A stretch of DNA of 64,000 bases from Paenibacillus sp. PastM-3. GTDB taxonomy: Bacteria > Bacillota > Bacilli > Paenibacillales > Paenibacillaceae. Below, piece by piece: positions 1 through 8,173 of this stretch (the stretch's first letter is position 1; each line of letters opens with the position of its first letter). The position numbers and the translations under genes are program-made. The stretch spans positions 186,001 through 250,000 of the forward strand of contig NZ_JARXXP010000001.1 of NCBI RefSeq assembly GCF_029893965.1. The letters run 5' to 3'. The notes beneath the pieces are model-generated. The model made no database searches. It had not been told where the DNA came from and saw only the letters and a list, made by a program, of their open reading frames with translations.

Positions 1-1
1 A

Positions 2-811
2 TGGGGTAAACTTTCACTAGGAATGCTGCTTGCAGTTGGTCTTTTGGCAGGCTGCGGCAATAACAACGATAATGCTGCTTCAACAGATAACGCAACAGGC
101 AACACCGGAGCTGCTGCTACCAAGACGCTGACACTGGGAACAAGTGCAGACTTCCCGCCATACGAATTCCACAAAGTCATCGACGGTAAAGATACCATCG
201 TAGGCTTTGATATTGATATTGCCAAGGATATTGCAGCTGACATGGGCGCTGAGCTTGTGATCAAGGATCTGCCGTTCGATTCCCTGCTTAATGAGCTGTC
301 CAGCGGCAGAATCGATCTGGTTATTTCCGGCCTCAGCCCGACTGAGGAACGCAAAAAAGCTGTTGATTTGTCTGATATCTACTACAAAGCAGAGCAGGCT
401 GTAGTTGTACGTGAAGCGGATAAGGATAAATTCGCTACCATGGATGCCTTGAAGGGAGCCAAGATCGGTGTTCAGACCGGCTCCATCCAGGAAGAAATCG
501 CTAAGGGCATTGAAGGCGCACAGCTGACCTCCCTGGGCAAAATTTCTGAAATCGTCCTGCAGCTGAACTCCAACCGTGTTGATGCTTCTATTATGGAAGG
601 ACCGGTGGCCAAGTCTTTTGTCAAAAATGTAGAAGGGCTGGTTATTACCGATGCTAAGCCTGAGGTTGAAGATGACGGTTATGTAATCGGCGTGAAGAAG
701 GGCAATACAGAGTTGCTTGAACAAGTGAATACGACCTTGAACCGCCTCAACTCTGAAGGCAAGATTGAAGAGTACGTAGCGGCAGCAAGTGAGCTTGCTG
801 AGAGCGAATAA
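2..811 (+). CDS. Amino-acid ABC transporter substrate-binding lipoprotein, 5' end cut off
   Basis: Solute-binding protein of a polar amino-acid ABC importer, anchored outside the membrane as a lipoprotein. The reading frame is open to the left edge, giving WGKLSLGMLLAVGLLAGCG, the end of a lipoprotein signal peptide with lipobox LAGC. The true start therefore lies just outside the window, and the ATG at 23 is inside the signal peptide. The mature part shows the SBP_bac_3 pattern: FPPYEF, a GFDIDIAKDIA helix, DLVISGLSPTEERKKAVDLSDIYY and GVQTGS. It is followed by its permease (966) and ATPase (1612). A hairpin terminator at 896-931 probably makes this gene more strongly expressed than the membrane parts. 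The substrate cannot be read from sequence. Confidence 0.93.
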   Translation, partial: WGKLSLGMLLAVGLLAGCGNNNDNAASTDNATGNTGAAATKTLTLGTSADFPPYEFHKVIDGKDTIVGFDIDIAKDIAADMGAELVIKDLPFDSLLNELSSGRIDLVISGLSPTEERKKAVDLSDIYYKAEQAVVVREADKDKFATMDALKGAKIGVQTGSIQEEIAKGIEGAQLTSLGKISEIVLQLNSNRVDASIMEGPVAKSFVKNVEGLVITDAKPEVEDDGYVIGVKKGNTELLEQVNTTLNRLNSEGKIEEYVAAASELAESE

Positions 812-895
812 GCTTTTGCCAAAAACTAACCTGCAGTGCAGACCATCCTGAGTCTGTGGTATAGATAGTTGCAGGGCAATTAATGCTCTTTAAGT

Positions 896-931
896 AGAAA
901 ATAGCGGTAACACGCTGTTTTCTATTTTTTT
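896..931 (+). terminator. Intra-operon hairpin terminator/attenuator
   Basis: Stem AGAAAATAGCG / CGCTGTTTTCT (11 bp, one G-U pair), 6-nt loop, then ATTTTTTT. It sits between the binding-protein gene and the permease gene. A partial terminator here would give excess binding protein over membrane components, which is common for ABC importers. Confidence 0.75.
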
Positions 932-965
932 GAAAAAGGATAAGAAGAGGAGGTTTTGCCGTCAA

Positions 966-1625
966 ATGAATATTTTTGATATGGCCTATGAATACCGCAA
1001 TTTTTTCATTGCAGGTCTGAAGTATACATTGCTGCTGGCCGTGCTCGGCGTGTTCTTCGGCTTTGTGCTGGGGATTATCGTTTCGCTGCTGCGCATGTCC
1101 AAGTGGAGAGTCCTGCGTTTCATCTCAACCGCCTGGGTTGAATTTTTACGCGGTACGCCAATGCTGGTACAGCTGTTCCTGATCCACTACGGCTTAACAG
1201 AGCTGGGACTGGAATTTACACCGATTCAGTCGGGGGCGATTACGCTGACCATTAACAGCTCTGCATATCTGGCAGAGATTTTCCGCGCAGGTATTCAGGG
1301 GGTTGACCGCGGCCAGGTCGAGGCAGCCCGCTCGCTCGGGATGAAGCAGGGGATGACAATGCGCTATATCGTCCTTCCGCAGGCGCTGAAGAATGTGCTG
1401 CCGGCAATCGGGAATGAGTTCATTACGATTATTAAGGAATCTTCAATTGTATCCATGATCGGGGTAGCGGATTTGTTCTTCCAGGCCAAGACGATTACAA
1501 CGATTACTTACGAGGGACTGACACCTTATGTCATCATTGCGTTAATGTATTTTGTACTGACCTTTACCTTGTCCAAGCTGCTGGGCATACTGGAACGGAG
1601 GCTGAATACCGATGATCACCGTTAA
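966..1625 (+). CDS. Amino-acid ABC transporter permease (HisM/GlnP type)
   Basis: Membrane subunit of the importer, 219 aa from the ATG at 966. The start is set by GAGGAGG at about 946-952; an upstream in-frame ATG at 930 lies in the terminator tail and is unlikely. The protein begins [14 protein letters not shown] and has several hydrophobic segments. It carries the family signature around [28 protein letters not shown], the EAA loop that contacts the ATPase. The usual length is 215-230 aa. Its 3' end overlaps the ATPase gene by 14 bp, so the two are probably translationally coupled. Confidence 0.93.
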   Translation: MNIFDMAYEYRNFFIAGLKYTLLLAVLGVFFGFVLGIIVSLLRMSKWRVLRFISTAWVEFLRGTPMLVQLFLIHYGLTELGLEFTPIQSGAITLTINSSAYLAEIFRAGIQGVDRGQVEAARSLGMKQGMTMRYIVLPQALKNVLPAIGNEFITIIKESSIVSMIGVADLFFQAKTITTITYEGLTPYVIIALMYFVLTFTLSKLLGILERRLNTDDHR

Positions 1626-2334
1626 GAATCTGCAGAAGCATTTCGGCAAGCTGGAAATCCTGAAGGGTATTGATTTGGAAATCAAAAAGGGTGAGGTTGT
1701 CGTCGTGATCGGCCCCAGCGGTTCGGGCAAAAGCACCTTCCTGCGCTGTCTGAACCTGCTGGAAGAGCCCACCGGTGGAGAGATCGCCTTTGAAGGCCAG
1801 TCGATCACGGCTAAGAAGCACGACATCAATCAGACCCGTGAGAAAATGGGGATGGTGTTCCAGCAATTCAACCTGTTTCCGCACATGTCGGTGCTGCAGA
1901 ATATTACGCTTGCCCCGCTGAAGGTGAAGAAGCAGCAGGCTGCGGAAGCGGAGAAGATCGCTGTCGATCTGCTGCGCACCGTAGGGCTTGAAGACAAACG
2001 TGATGCTTATCCGGCCCAATTGTCCGGCGGACAGAAGCAGCGCATTGCCATCGCGCGGGCGCTGGCGATGCAGCCGCATGTGATGCTGTTCGATGAGCCT
2101 ACCTCGGCGCTTGACCCTGAAATGGTCGGAGAGGTGCTTGAGGTTATGAAGAAGCTGGCTGAGCAGGGGATGACAATGGTCATCGTGACGCATGAAATGG
2201 GCTTTGCCCGCGAAGTAGGTGACCGCATCCTGTTCATGGACGGCGGATACATCGTTGAGCAGGGGACTCCGGCTGAAGTATTCGGCAATCCGCAACATGC
2301 CCGGACCCAGGATTTCTTGAGCAAAGTGCTGTAA
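1612..2334 (+). CDS. Amino-acid ABC transporter ATP-binding protein (GlnQ type)
   Basis: ATPase of the same importer, 240 aa, a typical length. Visible motifs in order: Walker [11 protein letters not shown]-loop [13 protein letters not shown], signature LSGGQKQR, Walker [13 protein letters not shown] and the switch histidine in VTHEMGFA. The gene overlaps the permease gene and is followed by a strong terminator, so it ends the operon. The close match to the GlnQ/ArtM/HisP group supports a polar amino acid as substrate, but does not say which one. Confidence 0.95.
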   Translation: MITVKNLQKHFGKLEILKGIDLEIKKGEVVVVIGPSGSGKSTFLRCLNLLEEPTGGEIAFEGQSITAKKHDINQTREKMGMVFQQFNLFPHMSVLQNITLAPLKVKKQQAAEAEKIAVDLLRTVGLEDKRDAYPAQLSGGQKQRIAIARALAMQPHVMLFDEPTSALDPEMVGEVLEVMKKLAEQGMTMVIVTHEMGFAREVGDRILFMDGGYIVEQGTPAEVFGNPQHARTQDFLSKVL

Positions 2335-2345
2335 TTATCCAAGTA

Positions 2346-2378
2346 ACGGCCTCCGGAGATACTCCGGAAGCCGTTTTT
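2346..2378 (+). terminator. Rho-independent terminator of the ABC operon
   Basis: Stem ACGGC-TCCGGAG / CTCCGGA-GCCGT with one mismatch, 3-nt loop, T5 tail, 12 bp after the ATPase stop codon. Confidence 0.9.
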
Positions 2379-2464
2379 ATTTAAATGCATATTATTTTGG
2401 CGTCAGGGCAATTGGTGATATAGTATAACAAATGGCCAATCAACTTGAAAAGGAGTACATACAG

Positions 2465-3994
2465 ATGAGAGATGAACTTTGCCGGATTGGCATCATTGAT
2501 ATTGGTTCCAACTCCATCCGGCTCGTAATCTACGATACGACCCCGGAAGGCGGCTTCAAAATTATTAAAGAATGCAAATACTCTGCGCGCCTGAGTGAGA
2601 AGATTACGAAGGAAGGCAGACTGGAGCGCGAGGATATGGATACGGTGATTCCGGTCCTGCGCCAGTTCAGGGAAATCTGCAGCGCCTTCAGTGTCGAGAA
2701 GATCCGTGCCGGAGCAACCGCAGCAATCCGCAATGCAGCCAACTCTGCCGAGATCATAGAATATCTGTCTTCAGCCTCTTCCATTAAGATTGAGATCATT
2801 ACAGGCTATCAGGAGGCTTATTTCGGATTCTTGGGAGTGATTAATGCCTCTGATGTCCAGGACGGATTCGTGATAGATATAGGCGGTGGCAGCACGGAGG
2901 TTACCCTGTTCCGCGGACGCCGCTATCAGCATAGCATCTCGTTCCCGTTTGGTGCGGTCAACACGAATCTGCTGTTCAGCCATAACGGGAACTGGAACGC
3001 GGAGCAGGTCAAGAAGCTCCAGGCTTATGTGACCGGCAGGCTGGTCGAGCATGACTGGCTGGGAACCGGCGAAGGGCTGCCGCTTTACGGCCTCGGCGGC
3101 ACTCTGCGTTCCCTGGGCAAGCTGGACCAGAAGAACCGGGATTATTCACTGCCTAATTCACACGGCTATACCATATCCGGTGAAACGATCAACCGGTTCA
3201 TGGAAGTCCTGCCGGCCACGCCTTTTGAGAAGCGCAAGGAGCTGGACGGGCTGTCCAAGAGCCGCGCGGACATTATCGTTTCCGGACTGATCATTTTCCA
3301 TACGGTATATCATTATATCAAGGCAAGCCAGGCTGTAATCAGCGGAGAGGGGCTGCGTGAGGGCATGCTGCATGATCTGCTGCGGCCTGAGCAGCCGGTA
3401 TGTGACAGTGCACTCGAATTCAGCCTGGACAGGATTATCCGCTTTGACATTCACACCTCCAAGCAGCATCTCGATCATATCAACAAGCTGGCTCAGCGTT
3501 TATTCAGCGCCTTTGAGCTGGGCGGGGACAGGGCGGAGCAGGAGATGCTGATCTATGTCTCGGTCATGCTGCACCGCACAGGCTCCAACATTAACTACTA
3601 CCAGTCCAAGCGGCATACCCGCTACTGGCTGATGAATTCGCCGATCCGCGGGCTGAGCCACCGCCAGCTGATACTTTGCGCCCTGATCGCCTCCTACAGC
3701 ACAAAAAGCCGGAAGCAGAAACTGTCCCAGGCGCATAAGGACATTTTGCTGGCTTCCGACGAAGATCTGATTCATAAGCTGGGTACGCTCGTTCAGCTGA
3801 GCATTGCGCTGGACAGCACCGAGATCGGCATCATCCGCGATCTGAGCGTCCACCTGCACGGCGGAACGCTTGATCTGGAGCTGCATGGCACGTCAACAGT
3901 GCTTATCGGCCAGGAGGACATTGAGAACGCCCTGAAGGCGTTCAGGAATGCTTGGGCGGTGAAGATAAAGCTCGGCTACCTTTCCAACGTCTGA
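2465..3994 (+). CDS. ppx: Ppx/GppA exopolyphosphatase family phosphatase
   Basis: Releases phosphate from polyphosphate, or acts on pppGpp in GppA-like members, in the cytoplasm. 509 aa from the ATG at 2465, chosen because AAGGAG (2449-2454) precedes it. The N-terminal actin-like ATPase fold shows IGIIDIGSNSIRLVIYD, then FVIDIGGGSTEV and YGLGGTLR. The C-terminal half is the HD-like helical part of long Ppx proteins. The gene converges on ppk and the two coding regions overlap by 53 bp at their 3' ends. Pairing with polyphosphate kinase supports polyphosphate over pppGpp as the main substrate. Confidence 0.9.
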   Translation: MRDELCRIGIIDIGSNSIRLVIYDTTPEGGFKIIKECKYSARLSEKITKEGRLEREDMDTVIPVLRQFREICSAFSVEKIRAGATAAIRNAANSAEIIEYLSSASSIKIEIITGYQEAYFGFLGVINASDVQDGFVIDIGGGSTEVTLFRGRRYQHSISFPFGAVNTNLLFSHNGNWNAEQVKKLQAYVTGRLVEHDWLGTGEGLPLYGLGGTLRSLGKLDQKNRDYSLPNSHGYTISGETINRFMEVLPATPFEKRKELDGLSKSRADIIVSGLIIFHTVYHYIKASQAVISGEGLREGMLHDLLRPEQPVCDSALEFSLDRIIRFDIHTSKQHLDHINKLAQRLFSAFELGGDRAEQEMLIYVSVMLHRTGSNINYYQSKRHTRYWLMNSPIRGLSHRQLILCALIASYSTKSRKQKLSQAHKDILLASDEDLIHKLGTLVQLSIALDSTEIGIIRDLSVHLHGGTLDLELHGTSTVLIGQEDIENALKAFRNAWAVKIKLGYLSNV

Positions 3995-6056
3995 CATCCA
4001 TAGCGGCGAACTGGCTCCGGAACGGAGCCTTTTTGTCGTCCGGGCGTTCATAATAACCGTTGGGCTGAAGGAAGCTTGCTTTTACATTGTCATTTAACGA
4101 CATATCCAGAACCTTGACAATCTGCTTCTTGATGACATTGTCCTTCACCGGGCACATCAATTCAATCCGCCGGGTTAAATTACGCGTCATCCAGTCTGCA
4201 CTGGACAGGTACACTTCCGGTTTGCCGCCGTTCTCAAAATAGTAAATCCGGGAGTGCTCCAGGAACCGGTCGACGATGCTGCGCACCGTGATCCGCTCGC
4301 TGAGCCCTTCAATGCCGGGACGAAGGCAGCATACCCCGCGCACGATCAAGTCAATGGATACACCGCTTTGGGCTGCGCTGTACAGGCTGTCGATGACCTC
4401 CTGGTTGGACAGGGAATTCATCTTGGCAATGATCCTTGCCGGCCGGCCGGCCGCCGCATGTTCGGCTTCGCGCAAAATCAGCTTCTGCAGCGATAGGCTC
4501 ATATTGGTCGGTGCAACGATAAAGGCATTCCAGTTATAGTTCGCCGAATAGCCGGTCATTTGATTGAACAGCTCGGAAGCATCCAGCCCGATTTCATCAT
4601 TCGCGGTGAACAGGCTAAGATCCGTATAAGCCTTGGCAGTGCTGTCATTGTAGTTACCGGTGCCTACGTGCACATAACGGCGCAGTTCGTTGCCTTCCTG
4701 GCGGACGATCAGCGTAACTTTGGCATGCGTTTTGAGGCCGACAAGGCCATACACGACGTGACAGCCGGATTGCTCCAGCTTGCGCGCCCAGGCGATGTTC
4801 CGCTCCTCGTCAAACCGGGCTTTCAGCTCAACGACGACCGTAACCTGCTTGCCGGACTCTGCGGCATGGGCGAGTGCAGCAATCATCGGGGAGTTGCCGC
4901 TTACGCGGTACAGCGTCATTTTGATGGCCATGACGGATTCATCCTCTGATGCCTGGGTAATAAAATCGACCATGGCGTCAAAAGATTCATATGGATGATA
5001 TACGAGCACATCGCGTTCTCTGAGTACCTCAAAGAAATCTTCGTTCTCATCGAACTCCACCGGATACTGCGGTTCAATCGGCGCGTCAAACAGGTAGTTG
5101 AAGCCCTTCAGACTGCCTGCAAAACCTCGCAGGAATCCCAGATCAAGCGGCCCTTCAATTTCGAATACGAAATCCTCCAGTTCAAATTCAGCCTGCAGCT
5201 GCTCAAGTGCATAAGGGTGTATGTCTTTTTGTACTTCCAGCCGGGCAGGCACGCCGCGGCGGCGTTTGCGCAGCTCCTTTTCAATCTCCTCCAGCAGATC
5301 CTCCGCACCTTCCTCATCAATAGTCAGGTCTGAATTGCGCGTGAGGCGGAATTCGTTAACAGCGACAGGATCATAGCCGCTGAACAAGGTCTGGATATGA
5401 TGGCGGATTACGTCTTCTATGAACACGAACTGCCGTTTTTTGCTGTTTGAGCGGTGGGGGAGAGGAATACATCTTGGCAGGTTGGACGGAATTTGCAGAA
5501 TAGCAAAATAAGGCTCTTCCTCCTGCGTGTTCTTGCGGGTCAGCACGACAGCAAGATAGATAAACTGGCTGTGCACTAGCGGAAACGGTCGGCTCTGGTC
5601 AACGGCCATCGGCGTAAGCACCGGGAAGATAATATCCCGGTAATATTCCTCTATGGACTGCTCCTGCGCATGGGTGAGGTCTTCATAATTGACGAATACA
5701 ATGCCTTCCTTGTGCAGATTCCGGGACAGGTCGCGGAAGGTGCGGTACTGGTCGGCGATTATTTTGGTGACACGTTTGATCAGACGTTTGTATAAGCCTG
5801 AAGGCGTATAGCCGGTAAAATCCTTTTTGGTATAGCCTGCTCTGATCTGATCCTGGATTCCCGCAACACGGACACTGATGAATTCATCAAGGTTACTGGA
5901 CACGATCGCCAGAAATTTTGCCCGTTCCATCAGCGGATTCTCGGGATCCTGCGCCTCCAGCAGTACCCGGCGGTTAAATTCAATCCAGCTGAGATCACGG
6001 TTAAGATAAGCGGTAGCAGGGCTGTTGTGGATATTTTTTTTGTCTTCTGTACTCAC
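3942..6056 (-). CDS. ppk: Polyphosphate kinase 1
   Basis: Reversibly transfers the terminal phosphate of ATP to polyphosphate; usually membrane-associated. 704 aa, normal length. The start is GTG (6054-6056) with GGAGG about 10 nt upstream. The N-terminal domain begins YLNRDLSWIEFNRRVLLEA. The catalytic part shows VELKARFDEERNIAWA and GLKTHAK; the His there (about residue 444) is the expected phospho-histidine. Then come YVHVGTGNYN and a second phospholipase-D-like domain with SSADWMTRN. The last 18 codons are antisense to the end of ppx, and the C-terminal KKAPFRSQFAAMDV segment is encoded opposite the ppx terminator hairpin. Confidence 0.96.
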   Translation of the reverse strand: MSTEDKKNIHNSPATAYLNRDLSWIEFNRRVLLEAQDPENPLMERAKFLAIVSSNLDEFISVRVAGIQDQIRAGYTKKDFTGYTPSGLYKRLIKRVTKIIADQYRTFRDLSRNLHKEGIVFVNYEDLTHAQEQSIEEYYRDIIFPVLTPMAVDQSRPFPLVHSQFIYLAVVLTRKNTQEEEPYFAILQIPSNLPRCIPLPHRSNSKKRQFVFIEDVIRHHIQTLFSGYDPVAVNEFRLTRNSDLTIDEEGAEDLLEEIEKELRKRRRGVPARLEVQKDIHPYALEQLQAEFELEDFVFEIEGPLDLGFLRGFAGSLKGFNYLFDAPIEPQYPVEFDENEDFFEVLRERDVLVYHPYESFDAMVDFITQASEDESVMAIKMTLYRVSGNSPMIAALAHAAESGKQVTVVVELKARFDEERNIAWARKLEQSGCHVVYGLVGLKTHAKVTLIVRQEGNELRRYVHVGTGNYNDSTAKAYTDLSLFTANDEIGLDASELFNQMTGYSANYNWNAFIVAPTNMSLSLQKLILREAEHAAAGRPARIIAKMNSLSNQEVIDSLYSAAQSGVSIDLIVRGVCCLRPGIEGLSERITVRSIVDRFLEHSRIYYFENGGKPEVYLSSADWMTRNLTRRIELMCPVKDNVIKKQIVKVLDMSLNDNVKASFLQPNGYYERPDDKKAPFRSQFAAMDVRRWKGSRALSSPPKHS
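4013..4034 (+). terminator. ppx terminator embedded in the ppk coding region
   Basis: GGCTCCG-GAA-CGGAGCC followed by T5 on the plus strand, 19 bp after the ppx stop. It lies wholly inside the last codons of ppk on the other strand, so the same bases are both a terminator and a coding sequence. Confidence 0.85.
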
Positions 6057-6145
6057 GTTGATTGACCCTCCAAGTATGCTTCAATGTCTAAATGGTCTCA
6101 TTTTTTAACCTATTCTATTATTCTACTATTTGCCAAAGCTAGAAA

Positions 6146-6162
6146 TGTTAACTCTGTGTAAA
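6146..6162 (+). promoter_or_regulatory. WalR (YycF) binding box
   Basis: TGTTAA-CTCTG-TGTAAA matches the published WalR consensus TGTWAH-N5-TGTWAH at every defined position. It lies upstream of a LysM/3D wall gene; the related yocH of Bacillus subtilis is a known WalR target. The gap 6057-6359 otherwise holds AT-rich promoter-like sequence. Confidence 0.6.
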
Positions 6163-6217
6163 ATTTTTGCCGGTGTCTTGCGGGCTTCCGTATTTTTTTG
6201 GCGCTGCAAAGGCAATT

Positions 6218-6234
6218 CTAACAGAATGGTAACA
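6218..6234 (-). promoter_or_regulatory. Second, near-consensus WalR box on the opposite strand
   Basis: Read on the minus strand: TGTTAC-CATTC-TGTTAG, one mismatch (final base) from TGTWAH-N5-TGTWAH. It ends about 17 bp before a candidate -35 element. Confidence 0.4.
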
Positions 6235-6250
6235 TTTTCTTAGGCATTGG

Positions 6251-6279
6251 TTACAAAATTGTGATATATTCGATACTGT
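6251..6279 (+). promoter_or_regulatory. Candidate sigma-A promoter of the 3D-domain gene
   Basis: TTACAA - 17 bp - TACTGT, about 80 bp before the start codon. Both hexamers are imperfect, which fits an activator-dependent promoter. Confidence 0.35.
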
Positions 6280-6359
6280 CATTTAACACAATAGGTTCAG
6301 AATTATTTCGGTGTGAGAACGGTAAATTCCTGCACACCCCCTTATTGAAGGAGGAACAC

Positions 6360-7034
6360 ATGAAGAACAAATCCAAAGCTTTTGCCATTTTTGCTGCCGC
6401 TTTCGGGATCAGCACAATGCTGCATACAGCCCCCGTTCAGGCAGACAGCGTACATATTGCAGGCGCAACTACTACTTATTATACTCTATCTAACTATTAT
6501 GGCATTAACATCAATGAAATTATGAATGCCAATCCGAAAGTAGCTGCGGGTAATATTTATCCCGGCCTTAGCCTCACCATCCCCGGTGTTACTGCACCCA
6601 AGGATACGGTCTCGATAAAAACATCCGCCATTTCCGAGGCTTCCATTATCACAGCCAGCCTGAACGTTGAGTCTGCTACAAATACTGTAGAAGCATGGGG
6701 CAAGGCATTCAGCTATGAAAAAGTGATCCAGGTCAAAGCTTCCGCCTATTCGTCAGCGGCAAGTGAGAATGGTGTATGGGGCGCTGTCGATTATTTCGGA
6801 AATCCGCTGAAGCTCGGAACCATAGCTGTTGATCCAAGCGTCATCCCGCTCGGCACCAGGGTTCTGGTGACCGGCCATTCACACCCGGGACTGCCCAAGA
6901 TGGCCTTCCTGGCCACGGCAACGGATACAGGCAGTGCTATAAAGGGTAACCGGATCGATATATTTATACCGGGCAGCCAGAGCTCAGTAGCAGAATTCGG
7001 ATATCAGTATGTAAATCTGTTTATCATTGACTAG
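6360..7034 (+). CDS. Secreted LysM and 3D-domain cell-wall protein (YocH-like)
   Basis: Probable secreted peptidoglycan-binding and cleaving protein of 224 aa. The start is the ATG at 6360 behind GAAGGAGG; an upstream in-frame ATG at 6261 has no such site. Residues 1-28 form a signal peptide ending PVQA-DS. A LysM domain follows (TTYYTLSNYYGININEIMNANP...GLSLTIPG in two stretches). The C-terminal 3D domain has three conserved aspartates: IAVDPSVIPLGT, ATDTG and GNRIDIF. The 3D domain resembles the lytic transglycosylase MltA core. WalR-type boxes upstream support control by the WalKR wall-homeostasis system. Confidence 0.85.
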   Translation: MKNKSKAFAIFAAAFGISTMLHTAPVQADSVHIAGATTTYYTLSNYYGININEIMNANPKVAAGNIYPGLSLTIPGVTAPKDTVSIKTSAISEASIITASLNVESATNTVEAWGKAFSYEKVIQVKASAYSSAASENGVWGAVDYFGNPLKLGTIAVDPSVIPLGTRVLVTGHSHPGLPKMAFLATATDTGSAIKGNRIDIFIPGSQSSVAEFGYQYVNLFIID

Positions 7035-7061
7035 AACGGCAGTATATATCCTCTCAGAAGC

Positions 7062-7103
7062 AAAACGGATACCAACCTGTAATTTAGGAAGGTATCCGTT
7101 TTT
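7062..7103 (+). terminator. Shared bidirectional terminator
   Basis: AAAACGGATACC / GGTATCCGTTTTT arms with a 17-nt loop. It lies between convergent genes and reads as a terminator on both strands. Confidence 0.85.
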
Positions 7104-7104
7104 G

Positions 7105-7980
7105 TTATTTGTTTTTGGACACCTGGAGCATATGAGGCACGGTAACGAAGGTATAGCCTCTTTTACGCATGATGGTAATTACTTCGGGCAGCGCCTGGAT
7201 GGTGCCCTGCAGATTGCTGCCTTTTCCGCCGCCGCCGTGCTGCAGAATGATAGCCCCTTTACCTGCGTGCGCCACAATATTGTTTCTGACCTGTGACTTG
7301 CTCAGGCCCCGCCAGTCCAGAGAATCCACATTCCAGTTCACCAGCTTGTATCCGCGTGCCTTGGCCCACTTGAGCTGCGGTTCACTGATATCCCCGTAGG
7401 GGGGACGGATCAGCCGAGGCTTGTAACCGGCAAGTGCCGAGATAATATTTTCAGTCCGGATGATCTGGGTACGGAACTCATTCATGCCCAGCTTGCCAAA
7501 TTCCGGATGGTTGTAGGAGTGGTTACCGATAACATGGCCTTCTCGGATAATCCGGCTAACAAGCTCCGGATGCTTTTCAGCTCGGCTGCCTACGACGAAG
7601 AACGTAGCCTTGACCTGGTATTTGTTGAGGACATCCAGCAGCTGCGGAGTGAACCTCGGGTCAGGCACATCATCAAAGGTCAGCGCGATCATCCGGGTTC
7701 TTGGGCCCTGTGTTAGGAACGTCTCCGGGTATTTGCGGATCAGCTGGCTGAGGGTCAGGCTCTTGCTGCGCTTATTGCGCCGTGCTGCGGCTTGGAGCGC
7801 AGAGCCGGCGGGGATGGACTGCTCCGGTTGTTCTTTAATATCCTGCTGTTGTTCGCGGCCGGGGGCCTGTGCGAATAAACCTCCGGAAGCTGCGACAGGC
7901 GGGGGAGAGCTTTGAGCAACAGCCGCGATCAGCAGACAGAGCAGTATATATAATTTCCTGTACTTTAACAGATGCTCCAT
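7105..7980 (-). CDS. Polysaccharide deacetylase (NodB homology domain)
   Basis: Predicted secreted or membrane-anchored metal-dependent deacetylase acting on N-acetylated sugars of the cell wall. 291 aa; start ATG with AGGAGG 9-10 nt upstream. An N-terminal hydrophobic segment (residues 9-24) is followed by a low-complexity linker to about residue 75. The NodB motifs are all present: TFDDVPDP, HSYNHP (metal ligands), RPPYG, DSLDW and ILQHG. The first motif has Val where Gly is usual (TFDDG). The gene converges on the 3D-domain protein and shares its terminator, so both neighbours probably act on the wall. Peptidoglycan or chitin-like substrates are both possible. Confidence 0.88.
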   Translation of the reverse strand: MEHLLKYRKLYILLCLLIAAVAQSSPPPVAASGGLFAQAPGREQQQDIKEQPEQSIPAGSALQAAARRNKRSKSLTLSQLIRKYPETFLTQGPRTRMIALTFDDVPDPRFTPQLLDVLNKYQVKATFFVVGSRAEKHPELVSRIIREGHVIGNHSYNHPEFGKLGMNEFRTQIIRTENIISALAGYKPRLIRPPYGDISEPQLKWAKARGYKLVNWNVDSLDWRGLSKSQVRNNIVAHAGKGAIILQHGGGGKGSNLQGTIQALPEVITIMRKRGYTFVTVPHMLQVSKNK

Positions 7981-8056
7981 GCCGCTTTGCCTCCTTATAT
8001 ACAGCCTTCAGCCAATGACTGTTTCTCTTGTTATCCCCCGCCTGTAGCATATTTAT

Positions 8057-8080
8057 GCCGGACTCTTGTCCGGCGGACAA
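8057..8080. promoter_or_regulatory. Overlapping inverted repeats, possible operator
   Basis: GCCGGAC-TCTT-GTCCGGC (7-bp arms) overlaps TTGTCC-GGC-GGACAA (6-bp arms). They lie directly upstream of the candidate promoter of the old yellow enzyme gene, in the divergent spacer with the deacetylase gene. Confidence 0.35.
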
Positions 8081-8082
8081 AA

Positions 8083-8112
8083 TTACAACACCGCCAAAAA
8101 TCCGTGTATACT
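8083..8112 (+). promoter_or_regulatory. Candidate promoter of the OYE gene
   Basis: TTACAA - 18 bp - TATACT, about 60 bp before the start codon at 8174. Confidence 0.5.
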
Positions 8113-8173
8113 AAACGTATTCGGGAGACTTACCCGGCCAACAAACATAGCTCAGAGAAAGAAGGGGACGGAA

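Noticed and set aside
1564..2298. Long minus-strand reading frame opposite the ABC ATPase
   Set aside because: No family pattern, no ribosome site; the plus-strand ATPase has every expected motif, so this is a shadow frame.
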